The position numbers and the translations under genes were made by a program. Below, piece by piece: positions 9,652-20,009 of a stretch of DNA of 64,000 nt. A model generated the notes under the pieces. The model was given only the letters and a program-made list of their open reading frames with translations. It searched no databases and had not been told where the DNA came from. The stretch is from Euglena gracilis (Eukaryota > Euglenida > Euglenophyceae > Euglenales), in NCBI GenBank assembly GCA_039621445.1, contig CP154957.1, forward strand, positions 35,594,227 through 35,658,226. Reading direction: 5' to 3'. The number at the start of each line of letters is the position of its first letter. The stretch's first letter is position 1.

Positions 9652-10680
9652 AGGCGCAGGGAATGGGTTCTTTTTGTCACCACAACAATGTGAGTCCAAC
9701 CAGAGGAAAAACACATGTGCTGACTTTTGCTATTCTACTTTCAAATTATTGTCATATTTATAGTGTACCCCCCCCCCCCCCCGTGTGTCCAACAACAGGA
9801 AACTGCTTTCCTCCGACCTGGGGGGGGGTCGGTGGACATGGGGTTGTGACAAAATGGTGTCCTCCGACTGGGTCGTTAGACAAGGGGTCAAAGCAACGCT
9901 GAAGGACACTTGGGAAATCCCCAAACAGATCGATTTTTTTCCTTTTGTCAAAAAGCGCCAAAAAAGGCCATTTTGACAGATTTTTGCCAAAAAAGTGCCA
10001 AAATGGCATTTTGACCAAATTTTGGTATATTTTCCACGCAAAAACCTTTGGTGCAGTGCTTCAGTGCCGGGCCAAAGGTTTGGCCAAAACTCCGAACAGG
10101 TGTCTTCCTGCTGGGGGGGGGGGTCGTTGGACATTAAGGGGGGGGGCACGGCGGTCCTAAGCAAATGAAATTGTGCTGGGACTTCCCATCCCAGCACATT
10201 CAATGAAAAATCTGTACAGGAAAAGTGGCCATATTTTGGAAGAAACAATGGGTCCACTTTGGGGACTTTTTCTGGACCATCCTTGGACCATCACCCATCC
10301 ACCCAGAACGTTAAAAATGTTTTTGGCTGTTCAATTTTTGACCGCGTTCAAGCCCCAGTTTTCGGTGCTTGGCTGTCCCTTGGGTCCTGGGGGTAAGGGG
10401 AAAAAAATTTCCCGTCGGTATTAAAAAATGTATGCATTGGGGTCATTTCGTCAAGCCACTGACCGCAGGCAACATCTCAACGTCCCAGACAGCCAGACAT
10501 CGTGGAGGTCTCTTGGACTATCATTGAAGGCCTTCTCTGATTCTCCTTCAAAAATAATGGCCGATTTCTGACAAAGAAATGGTTAGGAAAGACCCGAAGT
10601 TGTCCTCTCAACGTTCGTCATCTAACCCCATCCGTGGCTACTAACTCCCTGACTGACGATGCTTGGGGTTTCTCATGCAG
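9652..10680. other. Intergenic, no gene recognised
   Basis: The stretch contains two poly-C blocks (9769-9782, 10110-10145), an AT-rich CAAAAAAGGCCATTTTGAC patch and a short hairpin (GTGCTGGGACTTCCC and its complement, 10172-10199). No frame has coding character. Confidence 0.5.
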
Positions 10681-10845
10681 CGCCTTCATGCGCCACCTCG
10701 ACTCTGTGGTGGGCGACCTACCCCTGACCGCGTTGACCAGCCCGAAGCAGCCCAGCCCGACCAGGCGAGGGGCGAGGCGGCCCACCAAGTCGATCCTGCG
10801 GACTGAGGAAGGACCCCGGAGGAGGAAGAAGACCCGGCTGGGGAA
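10681..10845 (+). CDS. Exon B1, basic/proline segment
   Basis: TCTCATGCAG acceptor, then AFMRHLDSVVGDLPLTAL, SPKQPSPTRRGARRPTK and a basic run EGPRRRKKTRLGK. Donor GTCACC is at 10846. The basic stretch (RRRKK) could be a nuclear-localisation or microtubule-binding segment, but that is inference. First exon seen in cluster B. Confidence 0.6.
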
Positions 10846-10978
10846 AGTCACCCTCCACCACGGAGGGCCCTTTGGTTGGTGTTTGATCCTTTTGTCACTG
10901 CCCCCAAACTGGAACAGGTCAACGCGCGTCTCTGAATTCTGAGAACAAGTGGTGTTAATCTCTTTTTTTGCCTTAAAG

Positions 10979-11330
10979 CTCCCCCATTGACACCAACCAT
11001 GTGGAATATCCCCAAGGTCCAGTCATATTGTCAAGGGAAGCGAAGGACAGGGTCACCGTCGTTGAGTTGGACGCGTCCTCCATATCCCATCCCTATGAGG
11101 TCGCCGGAGCCGCTGGCGCGGCGTTGACACCGAGCCCCACCAAGCCCTCCGTCCTCCTGCCCCTCAGCCCCCGCAGCCCCCGCCATGCCCAGAGCCCCCG
11201 CGTCGCGGACCGCCTCTCGCCCATCTCGCGGGTTTTGTCCTTGCAGGTGGCGGCGCTGGAGAAGCAGCTGGAGGCGGCGCAGTCCACGATCCATCGCTTG
11301 CGGCAACAGTTGGACGAGCAGAAAGCCGCA
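10979..11330 (+). CDS. Exon B2, Ser/Pro linker then coiled coil
   Basis: AAAG acceptor, then SPIDTNHVEYPQGPVILS, REAKDRVTVVELDASSIS, a Ser/Pro-rich stretch (SPTKPSVLLPLSPRSP), and a coiled coil VAALEKQLEAAQSTIHRL. Donor GTCTTT is at 11331. An internal CTTGCAG/GTGGCG may mark an extra acceptor. The pattern (SP-rich linker plus heptads) suggests a cytoskeletal or scaffold protein. No family recognised. Confidence 0.65.
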
Positions 11331-12452
11331 GTCTTTTTTCCTTTACCAGTTCTTTGTCGAGTTGGTTTTTTTGGAATTTTGGTCATCAAGTTTCAAAGAA
11401 ACACCCGACCCCCCCCCAAAGTTTTCATCCTGATCCCCAGGGCCATCCACTTTTGGGGCCCTCGCACCTTGTGGTTAGCTTTTTGATACGGCCCGTGCAC
11501 ATTTGCACAATGGACCTTGTGTAACAAATCCTTTTGAAGAGACCACAGTGCTCCTGTCTTGGAAATCCCATTTTCTTGCGATGCTCGCAGGATACCCCCG
11601 CTCTGTTTGTTTTTTCCCCCTGGGCCATCTGCATCTGAGGATTTTGGACAAATTCAGAAGCGTCCGAAAAAGAGTTGCAATTGCTGGCTTGCATCTCCCC
11701 CCTTTTCCCCATAGCATTGTTCTTTCCACAGGGTGCACCAATCAGAGAAAGGTGCAACTTGATGCATTTCCCCACCTTCAACCACAACCCCCCCCCCCCA
11801 GTGGCATTTGTTCCTGGAGGTGCCATGGCAGGTCTCTTTCGACCACTTTGGGTCTGGGGTGCACCTGCCATGAGAAGACACCCCATTGCACAAGACCCCC
11901 CCCGGGGTGCCTGGTGGAAAGAAGCTTGCCTACACCAGTCTACATCTTTCCCAGAGACTCTGGCCTTCCCCAAACAGGGCCCATGCCAGCCCAAAACACC
12001 AAATTTCGGCCATTCTCTGGGTTTCATCCCCGGAGAATGGTGAAGGTCCCCAAACAGTGGGCCGACGCGTCACCAGCACTTCAACGACCTCAACCCTTAC
12101 CCCACGGATGGGGGGGAACCCTTTCCGGTCTTGAAAGTCCCTGTTCCCTGTTCTCTGTGGCGGGGGTGGGTTAAAACGGCGAGGGCTCGTCTTGGTATCC
12201 CAAACCACCCAAAGTCGGGAAACGTGGCCCAGCAAGGAAAGCGGAAGATGTCTCTCCCTGGGGGAGTAGTTCCCGGAAGAGAAGAAGACTGCCAGTTGAG
12301 AGCGGAGACAAGCGGGACGCTTCCAAGGAGTCCACGCCCCCAGAGAACCCCACAGCGGCCCTGACCAGGACCGCCGGAGCCCATCCCATCCCCCCTTGGG
12401 CGTTGGACAGGTTTGGGGGGGGGGTGTAATGCTGCTGTTTGCACATGCCCAG
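11331..12452. other. Intron of cluster B, no gene recognised
   Basis: Mostly C-rich, unordered sequence with one run of nine C at 11798. Frames up to 223 codons exist here only because stop codons are rare at this composition. They show no domain and drift in composition. Confidence 0.45.
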
Positions 12453-12556
12453 AGGCGCAGTGTGGAGGCCAAGAGGTGGCCGTGGCTGTGATGGAAGCCC
12501 TCGCAGCGGAGAATGCCGACCTGAAGTATCGGCTCTCAGACACGGAACGGAGCCCG
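12453..12556 (+). CDS. Exon B3, coiled-coil segment
   Basis: TGCCCAG acceptor, then EVAVAVMEALAAENADLKY and RLSDTERS. Leucine/alanine spacing and the AEN-L pattern are typical of coiled coils. A GTGCCG donor follows at 12557. It fits with exon B2 in one coiled-coil protein. Confidence 0.55.
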
Positions 12557-12835
12557 GTGCCGTCTCAGGGGCGCTGGGGGCCTTTTGTGGTTCATTCCTG
12601 GCCGCACGATGTTGGTTAATTACCGGTTCTGACCAAAGTGTGCGAATTGCAACTGCGTTCAAAACCGCGGCTTTTTCGCAGCGTCGCACGGTTTCCCCCT
12701 CAACGTCCACTGGCTCCAAGCCAGATCTGTGTCATCCTGGTGGGGCATCCGGTCCGTTCATCTGTCCCTGTAGACCCCCAGCATTTATTATCTGGCCATC
12801 CCCCACCATCAGGCTGAATTTTAAGGTGGTGCCGA

Positions 12836-13100
12836 CCCCGCCCTGGGGGGGGGAGGCGCATGCCTGGGCAGGCACTCCAAGGTACCCAGATCGGACCCCC
12901 TGGGGAGGGGGAGGGCACATGGCCAAAAGTGCCTGGGCACTCGGTCAAGGCGCTTCCGGTGCCGAAGGCGCAAAAAGCCCAGAAAAGGCCATTTTGGGCA
13001 CTTTTTTTTGCCCATGACCAGGCAGGCACCAACCTCCCCCCCCCCAGGGGGGGTGTGCCTGCCTGCCCAGGCACTCCTGGGCACTCTGAGAACCCCCTCC
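12836..13100. repeat. GGCAGGCAC-type repeat (copy 1)
   Basis: CCTGGGCAGGCACTCC on the left and GTGCCTGCCTGCCCAGG on the right are inverted around GCCATTTTGGGCACTTTTTTTTGCCC and poly-C. Related copies lie at 33590-33840 and about 43980-44140. This is a dispersed repeat family, probably a non-autonomous element. Confidence 0.5.
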
Positions 13101-13199
13101 CCCCCATACCCACCGTCCTTTCAAGCCTGGAGCGTTCACCCCCCCTGCCTTTTTGCCGCCAATGGCATCAACCACCCCCCTCTTCCGTCCACTGCCCAG

Positions 13200-13345
13200 G
13201 GAACACCGACAGCGAATCCACAAGTGGGAGGAGCTCTACAAGGAGGAGCTTGAACGACAGCCTGGACTGGATGGCCCCCACCCGGGCGAGCCACCCGCGA
13301 GGGGGCCAGACTCCCATTTGCCACGACGGGTCCCGGGGGCGGCCC
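13200..13345 (+). CDS. Exon B4, frame uncertain
   Basis: A CTGCCCAG acceptor is followed by two open frames. One reads EHRQRIHKWEELYKEELE (helical), the other GNTDSESTSGRSSTRRSLND (Ser-rich). Both are open into a Pro/Ala-rich tail. The stretch is very likely exonic by composition, but the frame cannot be fixed without transcript data. Confidence 0.4.
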
Positions 13346-13672
13346 CCGCCGCCGCTGGCTCTGCCTCCGCCTCGACCGCCGCCTCCACCCTGCACAGCAG
13401 CACCGCTGTTGCCGGCCATGCGAGCTCCCCCAAGTCGTCTGTGGTGGCCTGGCGATGGCTGGCATTGTTGGTGCGGTTTTGTTTTGAACAAGGAGCACCA
13501 GGTGGAGCAGTCCTTGAGGGACGGGATTTTTTTTTGAAAAAGGACAGGACCAACCCTTAAGGACTGCACCTGGGCCAGAGGGCCGGCCAACATCCGGACT
13601 GGGGCTCTAACTGGACCGAAAATGAAGAGGCATTTTTTTCATTGTTTCTATTGGATGGGCGATGGTCCCAAA

Positions 13673-13962
13673 CAAGCTTCTTTTTAAGTCACCTGACCCC
13701 CCCCCCCCCCGGGGGAGGGGGGGTGGGTGGGTGGGTCCGGGCCGGACCCCCCCCCCTGGGGGGGGTCCCGCGCCGGAGGCGCTGGGTATACCTTTTCGGC
13801 GCGAAGCGCCGAAAATTTTTGAAAATTGCCTTTAGCGGGCCCAATTTTGGGGGGGGTCCCCGCCCCCACCCCCCCCCCCCCCCCGGGGGGGGCGCCCCGC
13901 GCCCCTCGGGGTTGGTGGGGGGGCCCCCCCCCTCCCCCCCCGGGGTCTTAAAAAGAAGCCTG
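13673..13962. mobile_element. hAT-type miniature element, 290 bp, perfect 8-bp TSD
   Basis: Ends are CAAGCTTCTTTTTAAG and, on the other strand, CAGGCTTCTTTTTAAG. The flanks are both GTCCCAAA (13665-13672 and 13963-13970). The interior is dominated by long C and G runs. Same family as the 121-bp element at 9058. Confidence 0.75.
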
Positions 13963-14088
13963 GTCCCAAAATGCCGAAAATCTATTTTTTTCTTCAACGT
14001 ATATGTGTGTGAATTTGCCTTTGTGACATATTTCTCAAGAAACTGACCTTCATTGCTATGCCACCGCCAGCGATGGACAGCTGTGCTG

Positions 14089-14193
14089 CAGCCTGAGACT
14101 ATGGGGATGAGGGAGGAGGAAGCTGCCTCTGCGGACGAAGCAAATGGGCCTGAGATGGCATCTGAGTCCCCTGGCCAGGATGCTGAACCATGA
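14089..14193 (+). CDS. Exon B5, terminal acidic tail
   Basis: A GCTGCAG acceptor context, then the frame PETMGMREEEAASADEANG followed by PEMASESPGQDAEP and TGA at 14191-14193. The acidic C-terminus is followed at once by AT-rich DNA with AATAAA at 14275, as expected for the end of a transcript. Confidence 0.6.
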   Translation, partial: QPETMGMREEEAASADEANGPEMASESPGQDAEP

Positions 14194-14274
14194 CCAGGCC
14201 TTGAAGGAGAAGCTGGACTTAACTTGAACCATATGTATCTGATGGAAAACACAAAAAGTGTCAATTCAAAAATG

Positions 14275-14280
14275 AATAAA
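14275..14280 (+). terminator. Poly(A) signal AATAAA
   Basis: AATAAA lies 82 nt after the cluster B stop, in AT-rich sequence. Confidence 0.5.
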
Positions 14281-14482
14281 CAGATGTATGTATGTACATG
14301 TATTTGTACATATATACAGTCTATACATGGATATAATATTATCATATTATAACGTGTATATAAATATTATTGTTATTCTGTTAGATTATTATGTATTTAT
14401 CTTTTTATGATTATTGTAATTATATTATTTCTTTGCATTTTCTGTCGCTTTTTTTCATATTCTGGCTCAGAATGGAGGTGGT

Positions 14483-14905
14483 TAACCCCCCCCCCAAATA
14501 ATACCCCCCCCAAATAATACCCCCCCCCCAAATAATACCCCCCCCCCCCTTGGGGTCCGACTTCGGCCGCCGAAATAATACCCCCCCCCCTGTTCCGGGC
14601 CGAAGGCCCGGATTTTTGACCTGAAAAAGTCAGTAAAAACCACAATCTCTGACAACAAATTACGAAAAAAAATCAATTTTTCTGGCTCATCTGACCTCCA
14701 TAAAATGGTAAATTTCACAAGAAAGTGCAAAAAATGACCCCAAAGGGGGTTTTTGGGCGCTATTTTGGGTTTTACGGGACTTCGAAAAATTTCGAAAATT
14801 TTGGAAAAATAATACCCCCCCCCCAAATAATACCCCCCCCCTCGGGCCGGGACTTCGGGCGAAAAAATAATACCCCGGGGGGGTATTATTTGGGGGGGGG
14901 GTTTA
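14483..14905. mobile_element. Poly-C-ended AAATAATA element, copy 1
   Basis: Left end TAACC then C(9)AAATAATACCCCC repeated; right end GGGGTATTATTTGG then G(9)TTTA, giving inverted ends built of homopolymers and AAATAATA. The interior has GGCCGAAGGCCCGGATTTTTG, an AT-rich core and GGACTTCGAAAAATTTCG. The copy at 25810-27231 has the same order. No target duplication was seen at this copy. Confidence 0.65.
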
Positions 14906-15753
14906 GTTTTTTCGTTTCATTTTTCGAAACACCTTTTTTTCCCTTTATCTTTTGGGGGTTCTGCCTCACATGTCACTTCGGAACTTATTTGCTGACTTGC
15001 TGCGTGACAACTTCCTTGATGCATCTCCCTAATATCTCATCCACCAAGAGTATCTGGAATTTTTGGAATTTAGAATATCTTATCTACCAAGTTGTATCAT
15101 TATCTATGTATGTCTGTCGATCTTGTAACCCTTCGCAAGTGGAGGGAATTTACCCCCAAGCACAGTCAGATGGGAATTTTGGCATCAGATTTTGTGCTTA
15201 ATGTTTTTTTTTAGAGGTTACAAACATTTTTATTATCAGCTAACAGGCTGATGATACCACAAATCATACTGGTGTGTGATGGCAACTCATAAGATGTTGG
15301 TCCAACGTCACAAGGCTTCAAATTGAGGTCGATCTTATTCTGACCACACCAGCGATTTTCGTGCTTCCCCCATAATTTCCTTCCAATCCTGGAAAGTCTG
15401 AAGCATTGTGGCCATAAAATAAACGGGGCAGCCAGAAGCCTGCGTTTTCTGATTCTCAGCAGATTTTCCATGTTAGCAGGAAAAAATGACTTCGAAAGTA
15501 TAGAGCAAAAATAATTTGGAACTGAGAAAATGCAAGAATTTCCAAAAAATTAGCCCTCATCACCGTTCTCATGCCCCAAACTACCTGGAAAACCTGGAAC
15601 TACCTGGGAGGCAGACGGAGGCAAGTCGTTCCACCAGCGCTTTGTATTCCTGAAACATATTCCTGAAACAACAACAACCGATGGTCGGGACTGACGGCCA
15701 AAGCCTGCCCCTCACCGGGGGCAGCCAGCCCTCCGGCATGGCCCCTGCTGCCA
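14906..15753. other. AT-rich intergenic DNA
   Basis: Low GC, with no long plus-strand frame. A minus-strand frame is listed separately. Likely the spacer between clusters B and C. Confidence 0.4.
15211..15471 (-). CDS. Possible minus-strand 3' exon
   Basis: An 86-codon minus-strand frame (LLRIRKRRLLAAPF, IDLNLKPCDVGPTSYELPS) ends in TAA. On the minus strand AATAAA lies near 15229 and an A-run follows. It could be the 3' end of a minus-strand gene, a processed copy or chance. No family recognised. Confidence 0.25.
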   Translation of the reverse strand: MENLLRIRKRRLLAAPFILWPQCFRLSRIGRKLWGKHENRWCGQNKIDLNLKPCDVGPTSYELPSHTSMICGIISLLADNKNVCNL

Positions 15754-15848
15754 ATGCCGCTGCCACCGGAGTACTGCAAGGCGTGCGGCAAACTGACGGA
15801 GAAGTGCCAGAGGCTGGCACAGGGCGCTGAGAAGCTGAAGGCCAGGCT
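15754..15848 (+). CDS. Exon C1, Cys pair plus helix
   Basis: The frame reads PPEYCKACGKLTEKCQRLA then QGAEKLKARL; donor GTCCCT is at 15849. The CxxC followed by a third Cys and a helix could be half of a metal site or the start of a coiled coil. GC-rich, coding-like, no family. Confidence 0.5.
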
Positions 15849-16051
15849 TGTCCCTGAAGGCGGGACCTTCGAAGGACCTCAATCCATCACATTGTCAGCA
15901 TCAGGCACCCCCGCCCACACCCTTTTTGTACGGGGGGGGGGAATGCCCAAGAAAAAAATATAAAAAAAAATGCCTTTGGAGGAAGCCACAGACTCTGTCA
16001 ACTCCGTCAATGCTGTCTGACCACTCTGTCAACTGTCCAACCCACCATCAG

Positions 16052-16125
16052 CAACCTCCACATTTTGAGACTGCCCGCATTATGAAAGGCATCGGGGATC
16101 AATTGCTGGAAAAAATGGCCCACAG
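16052..16125 (+). CDS. Exon C2 with consensus donor
   Basis: CCATCAG acceptor, frame PHFETARIMKGIGDQLLEK then MAHR, ending at CACAG/GTGAGA, the best donor in the window. The helix is amphipathic. Reading past the donor hits TGA at once, which supports splicing here. Confidence 0.5.
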
Positions 16126-16282
16126 GTGAGAACGTTTGCGTCTATAAAAATCGGTTCAGACATCGCAAAATCCTAGACGCCGCGGAACCATCCAGCAACA
16201 AGTCAGAAGCAAAGGTCCTCCCTGTCAATATCCGCTGATCCTGCCTCCCTGAGCTGAAGCGTGGTGTTGCTTTGCCCGGAGA

Positions 16283-16346
16283 GGCCTGCTTTTGGCGGAG
16301 CTCACCACGCTGAGGACGCAGCTGAGCACGGAACGGACCAAGGGCT
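16283..16346 (+). CDS. Exon C3, coiled-coil fragment
   Basis: The frame reads GLLLAELTTLRTQLSTER then TKG, a heptad-like leucine pattern. The boundaries are not clear. It follows the C1/C2 helices and likely belongs to the same protein. Confidence 0.4.
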
Positions 16347-16430
16347 TGGTCCAAGGGCTCCCAGGATGCTCCCCCTCCCGGCCGTTTTGGGCCCATTCAG
16401 GGTCCCCTTCCGGCAACATCACGCACAGTA

Positions 16431-16517
16431 ACCCCCTCCTCAAATATACCCTCCCCCCAAATAACCCCTCCCCCGGGTTCGAATTCAGGATCCGAGCTAT
16501 AACCCCCCCCACAAGTT
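16431..16517. repeat. Poly-C/AAATATACC remnant
   Basis: CCCCCTCCTCAAATATACCC, then CCCCCCAAATAACCCC, then AACCCCCCCCAC. A degenerate copy of the poly-C families. It contains a tRNA B-box-like GGTTCGAATTC, but no tRNA fold surrounds it. Confidence 0.4.
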
Positions 16518-16818
16518 TCATTATGGGAAATTAAAATAAATTATTATGGAATTATGGAGTTTGGACAAGTTTTTTGACTTCGCAGAGTTCGGGAATGAAA
16601 AACACTTCATGTAAAAAACCAAGCAACATAAAATTGTGCATATGCTTCACCGTGAGTATGCTTAAACGTGAGGGGAATAGGCATTTTCTATTCAGTTCCC
16701 GGCCTACAGCGCCGGAAGAATTTTTTTGTCATACCCCCAAAATCCCAAACAGTTTCCGTCTTCGTGCAAAAAATAAGCCTGTTGGGAGGTCACATTTGGG
16801 GGAGGTTTACACCCAGCA

Positions 16819-16877
16819 GAGGATGTCTGCATGGCGTTTGGAGCAGCAGCTGCTCCAAACGCCATGCAGACATCCTC
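16819..16877. repeat. Perfect palindrome, 29-bp arms, 1-nt spacer
   Basis: The arm starting GAGGATGTCTGCATGGCG is followed by a single A and its exact reverse complement. It lies directly beside a second, longer and unrelated palindrome. The arms show no mismatch. Confidence 0.9.
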
Positions 16878-16883
16878 CCATCC

Positions 16884-16998
16884 ACCCTGCCTTAGACCAC
16901 CTCAGATGGCAGTTCTCATTGTAATGGTCACATGAGCTGCTGCAGCTCATGTGACCATTACAATGAGAACTGCCATCTGAGGTGGTCTAAGGCAGGGT
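16884..16998. repeat. Perfect palindrome, 57-bp arms, 1-nt spacer
   Basis: The arm starting ACCCTGCCTTAGACCACC runs 57 bp to GAGCTGC, then one T, then the exact reverse complement ending GGCAGGGT. Six bases separate it from the previous palindrome. Perfect arms with a 1-nt spacer mean either very recent formation (fold-back copying) or an assembly or library artefact. Confidence 0.9.
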
Positions 16999-17163
16999 CA
17001 GATGAATGATTTTGGCATAATTCTTTTGGGTGGCATTGTTGATCCGCAAACTGCTTCGTTGAAAGTCGGACACAAGGATCGATTTTTCTGAAATTTCTCA
17101 AAAATGGTGGGAATCAAAGAAAAAGTCTGGCAACCTAAATTGAAGCCCTTAAAATGGCCTATC

Positions 17164-17652
17164 CAGGGAATTTCTTAAGCCGGAAGGTACCCTACCCCCC
17201 GGGGGGGGGGTCCAGCCAGCCAGCAGCTCAAATCCAGCCAGCAGCCCAAATTCGGGCTGGGAGCCCCCCCCCCCCCGGGGGTCGAGTGAAATAAAGTTGG
17301 GTCCAGCCCGGCCGGAGGCCGGGCCTGCAGCCGGCTGCTGGCCAGCCAACTGGGCTGCCCAGCTCATTTATCCTTGCATTTTTCCCCCTCATCACAGCCC
17401 CTCCATCACAGCCCCCCAGCCTTGATCTAGCTCCACCCATCAAAATGTCGAAAATGGCAAAAATGTGTTAGAAAATTTTGGTTTTCCTCGACCCAGCCCA
17501 GCCCAGCCCAGCCCCCTCCAGCCCCGGACCCCCCCCCCCCCCCCCCCCCCCGGGGGGGGGGGTCCAGCCAGCAGCTCAAATCCAGCCAGCAGCCTTTTTG
17601 CCAGCCGGAGGCTGGACCCCCCCCCCCCGGGGGGTCCTTAAGAAAGTCCCTG
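17164..17652. mobile_element. hAT-type miniature element, 489 bp, with empty site
   Basis: Ends CAGGGAATTTCTTAAG and, on the other strand, CAGGGACTTTCTTAAG. Flanks are GGCCTATC and GCCCTATC (7 of 8 alike). The flanking sequence is continuous at 48220-48400, where the uninterrupted site reads GCCCTATC (48303-48310). The interior has poly-C/poly-G and CCAGCCAGCAG text shared with elements at 27.5, 31.1, 50.4 and 61.4 kb. Confidence 0.8.
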
Positions 17653-17896
17653 GCCCTATCTCAGGGTGTTTTGCTTTCCCCGCAACTCCCCGCCCAGCCC
17701 GAGTTACGGCCATTTTTCGGCTGATTTTGGCAGCTGGGGATACGAGTGGACTTGCTTCCCCAGTGAGGCTCATTTGTGTGACAGCCCCCAATTTTGTGGC
17801 TTCCATTTCATACAGCTACACAAAGTGACCCCCCAACGACATTCATTTGTTCACTCCGCCTGCCGCCTGCCAGTCAGCCTGGGGGGGGGGCAGCGT

Positions 17897-18075
17897 CAGG
17901 CCCCCGGACCACCGAGGGCCCCTGCGCCGCCCTGGGGAAGGACTGCGCGGCGTGGGAGAAGCGGGTGTGCTCGCTGAATGCCCAGAAGCGGCAGTGGCTG
18001 CAGGAGCGCCTCGCGTGGGAGCAGCACGCCGCCGCACTGGTGCGGTGCCTCCCGGCCTGGCACGGCCTGGCCTGC
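17897..18075 (+). CDS. Exon C4, Cys/Trp helical segment
   Basis: The frame reads PRTTEGPCAALGKDCAAWE, KRVCSLNAQKRQWLQERL and AWEQHAAALVRCLP. It is helical with regularly placed Trp and Cys. A G-run then CAG precedes it. The end runs into a poly-C patch at about 18078. No family recognised. Confidence 0.5.
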
Positions 18076-18960
18076 CCCCCCCCCCCAGAGGGTGGCGCAG
18101 GTCGATGGGACCAGGCCAGATATTTTATTGAAGTTTTGTGGGGGTCCTGGCCGAGCCCCCCGGGGGGGGGGGGGCTGAGTCGGTACCCTGCTGGAAGTGG
18201 GGTTTCCTTCTATTTTTTTGGGCGAAGCACCGAAAAATTTTTTGGACCTGAAATCGACCCCCCAAAAGTGGGTCCCCCCAAGTGGGGGTGGGTGAGTGGG
18301 TCCGAATCCCCCTCCCCCGGGTCCTACCCCCCCCTAATAGAAGCACGGGGCCGCTACAAGCGCAGGGTCCAAATAAAAGCGCACCCCCGCCGCCAAAGGC
18401 GGCGGTCCGCTACAAGCGCACCCCCCATTTTAATGGGATTTCTAAAGGAAATCAACAAAAATCGCGCAGGTATGGGTCCAAATAGGATGTTTTATAACCC
18501 TGGGGCACAGTTGTGTGGGAAGGCCTGTTGGGGGGGGGTCGATCCCCATATCTAGGAGGTATGTGCTTTTAACCCCCCCCAATAGAAGCACGGGTGCGCT
18601 TATAGTGGACCGCCACCTCCAAATAAGATCCCGGTCTTTGTTTTGGTGCATTGCTGGAGACCACCAGGGGGGAGGGTCCTGTTTTTTGGGGGGGGTTCCC
18701 GAAAACACGAAAAATTTCCTTCGGCTCTTCATAATGTGTTAATTTGTCCAAATCGAGGTTTCACATGGTTTTTTGAGTCTCGAAAACGCCAAAGTATCAG
18801 CAATCAATTTGTGTCTAAAATTTGGATTTTCAATGATTTTTCAGGGAAATTTTCAGTCCTTGGTGCTTCGTTCCGGATCTCATAGTTGTGTTTTTGGTCG
18901 GTCGGTGGGGGATGCTAGCTGTGGCTCCAGCAAATTTTATGATAAATTGCCTCCTCATCT
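18076..18960. repeat. Poly-C/G patches with AATAGAAGCACGGG modules
   Basis: CCCCCCCCTAATAGAAGCACGGG near 18331 and CCCCCCAATAGAAGCACGGG near 18576 repeat, each followed by GCGCTTATA/CGCTACAAGCGCA text. Long G runs lie at 18165 and 18690. This is a further poly-C-associated repeat family. No exon is seen. Confidence 0.45.
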
Positions 18961-19329
18961 GATGTGAATTACAAATGTTGTCCCCGCCCGACTGAATCTT
19001 GGGCCTCTCTCTTCCATGTTCTCCGGCATGGAAATGTCTGCAAGATTGTGTGTCTTGAGGCACAGAGCCCGAGGCGAGTGATATGGGCCACCCCTGTGGC
19101 TTATTACAGAGCTTTCTGGCACCGCTTCTGTGTGTGGTGGGTCTCTTTTCCATATTCCAAACCAACTCGAAAGTTAACCCTTTCCGGCGCCTGCTGGCTG
19201 GCCCAACCGAATCGCAACCGTCAATCACAAAGAAACAATTTGTGAGATTATTTGCAGGAAAAATGTCGGGCTGGGGTACTCATGCTAACAGTTCAATTCT
19301 TGCTGCTCTACGACATTGGGCTGACCTCA

Positions 19330-19855
19330 ACCCCCCCCCCCCAATTTAAAGGCCCCCCGGCTTCATATTTGGGCAGGATTTCAAGACCCTCAGGGGAGCT
19401 TAAAACTGGGGGGGAATCAAACTTTTTTTGGCTTTTTTTGGCTTCCATGACCTTCATGACTTTTGGCGACCTTCAATTGTGGCCAAATACCCCCCCCCCC
19501 CGGGCGCTTGGCCCCCCCACTTCTTAACATGTAAACTTGGCCCCCTAAGGTTGGCCCCCCGGTCTTACTTTCAATCATGGCCCGGGCCAAGCGCCCGGGG
19601 GGGGGGAGGTACCAATTTTATGCCAAATTTTCATTGTGTGCCTCCTATTTTCCCAAAAAAATGTGACATTATTATCCAAAATGTAGCATTTCTGGTGAAG
19701 AAAATGTTGTATCCGCCAAGTTTTCTTCACTTTCTCCTGACTTTCACCATCGTCTGTTCGACATCAGGGAGGGGGCTTTATATTTGGGCTGCAAAAACAA
19801 ACCCCCCAGGGGGGCTTTGTATTTGGGGGGTGCTTTATATTTGGGGGGGGTTTAC
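19330..19855. mobile_element. Poly-C-ended AAATATAAAG element, copy at 19.3 kb
   Basis: Opens with C(13)AATTTAAAGGCCCCCC and closes with GGGGTGCTTTATATTTGG then G(7)TTTA. The interior (ATTTCAAGACCCTCAGGGG, TGGCCAAATA, ACCAATTTTATGCCAAAT) is shared with 36598-36890. A second poly-C/G block sits in its middle. Probably non-autonomous, with no coding capacity. Confidence 0.6.
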
Positions 19856-20009
19856 AACTCAGTGAACCAGTGGTTGGCTATGTCCTGAACAAGTCAACGA
19901 ATCACGACCAATTTTTTTTGGATTGGTCGTGGCCAACCCTGATTTGGGCGGGGGTGACAGTAGTATGCTGTTTTGACGGCCGGTGACCCAGCCAAAAGGA
20001 AACCCAACC

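Noticed and set aside
12860-13537. 225-codon plus frame as a single gene
   Set aside because: It crosses a dispersed repeat and only its middle looks exonic; kept as one uncertain exon (B4).
16474-16486. tRNA gene suggested by GGTTCGAATTC
   Set aside because: No A box, acceptor stem or cloverleaf can be drawn around it; it lies in a poly-C repeat remnant.
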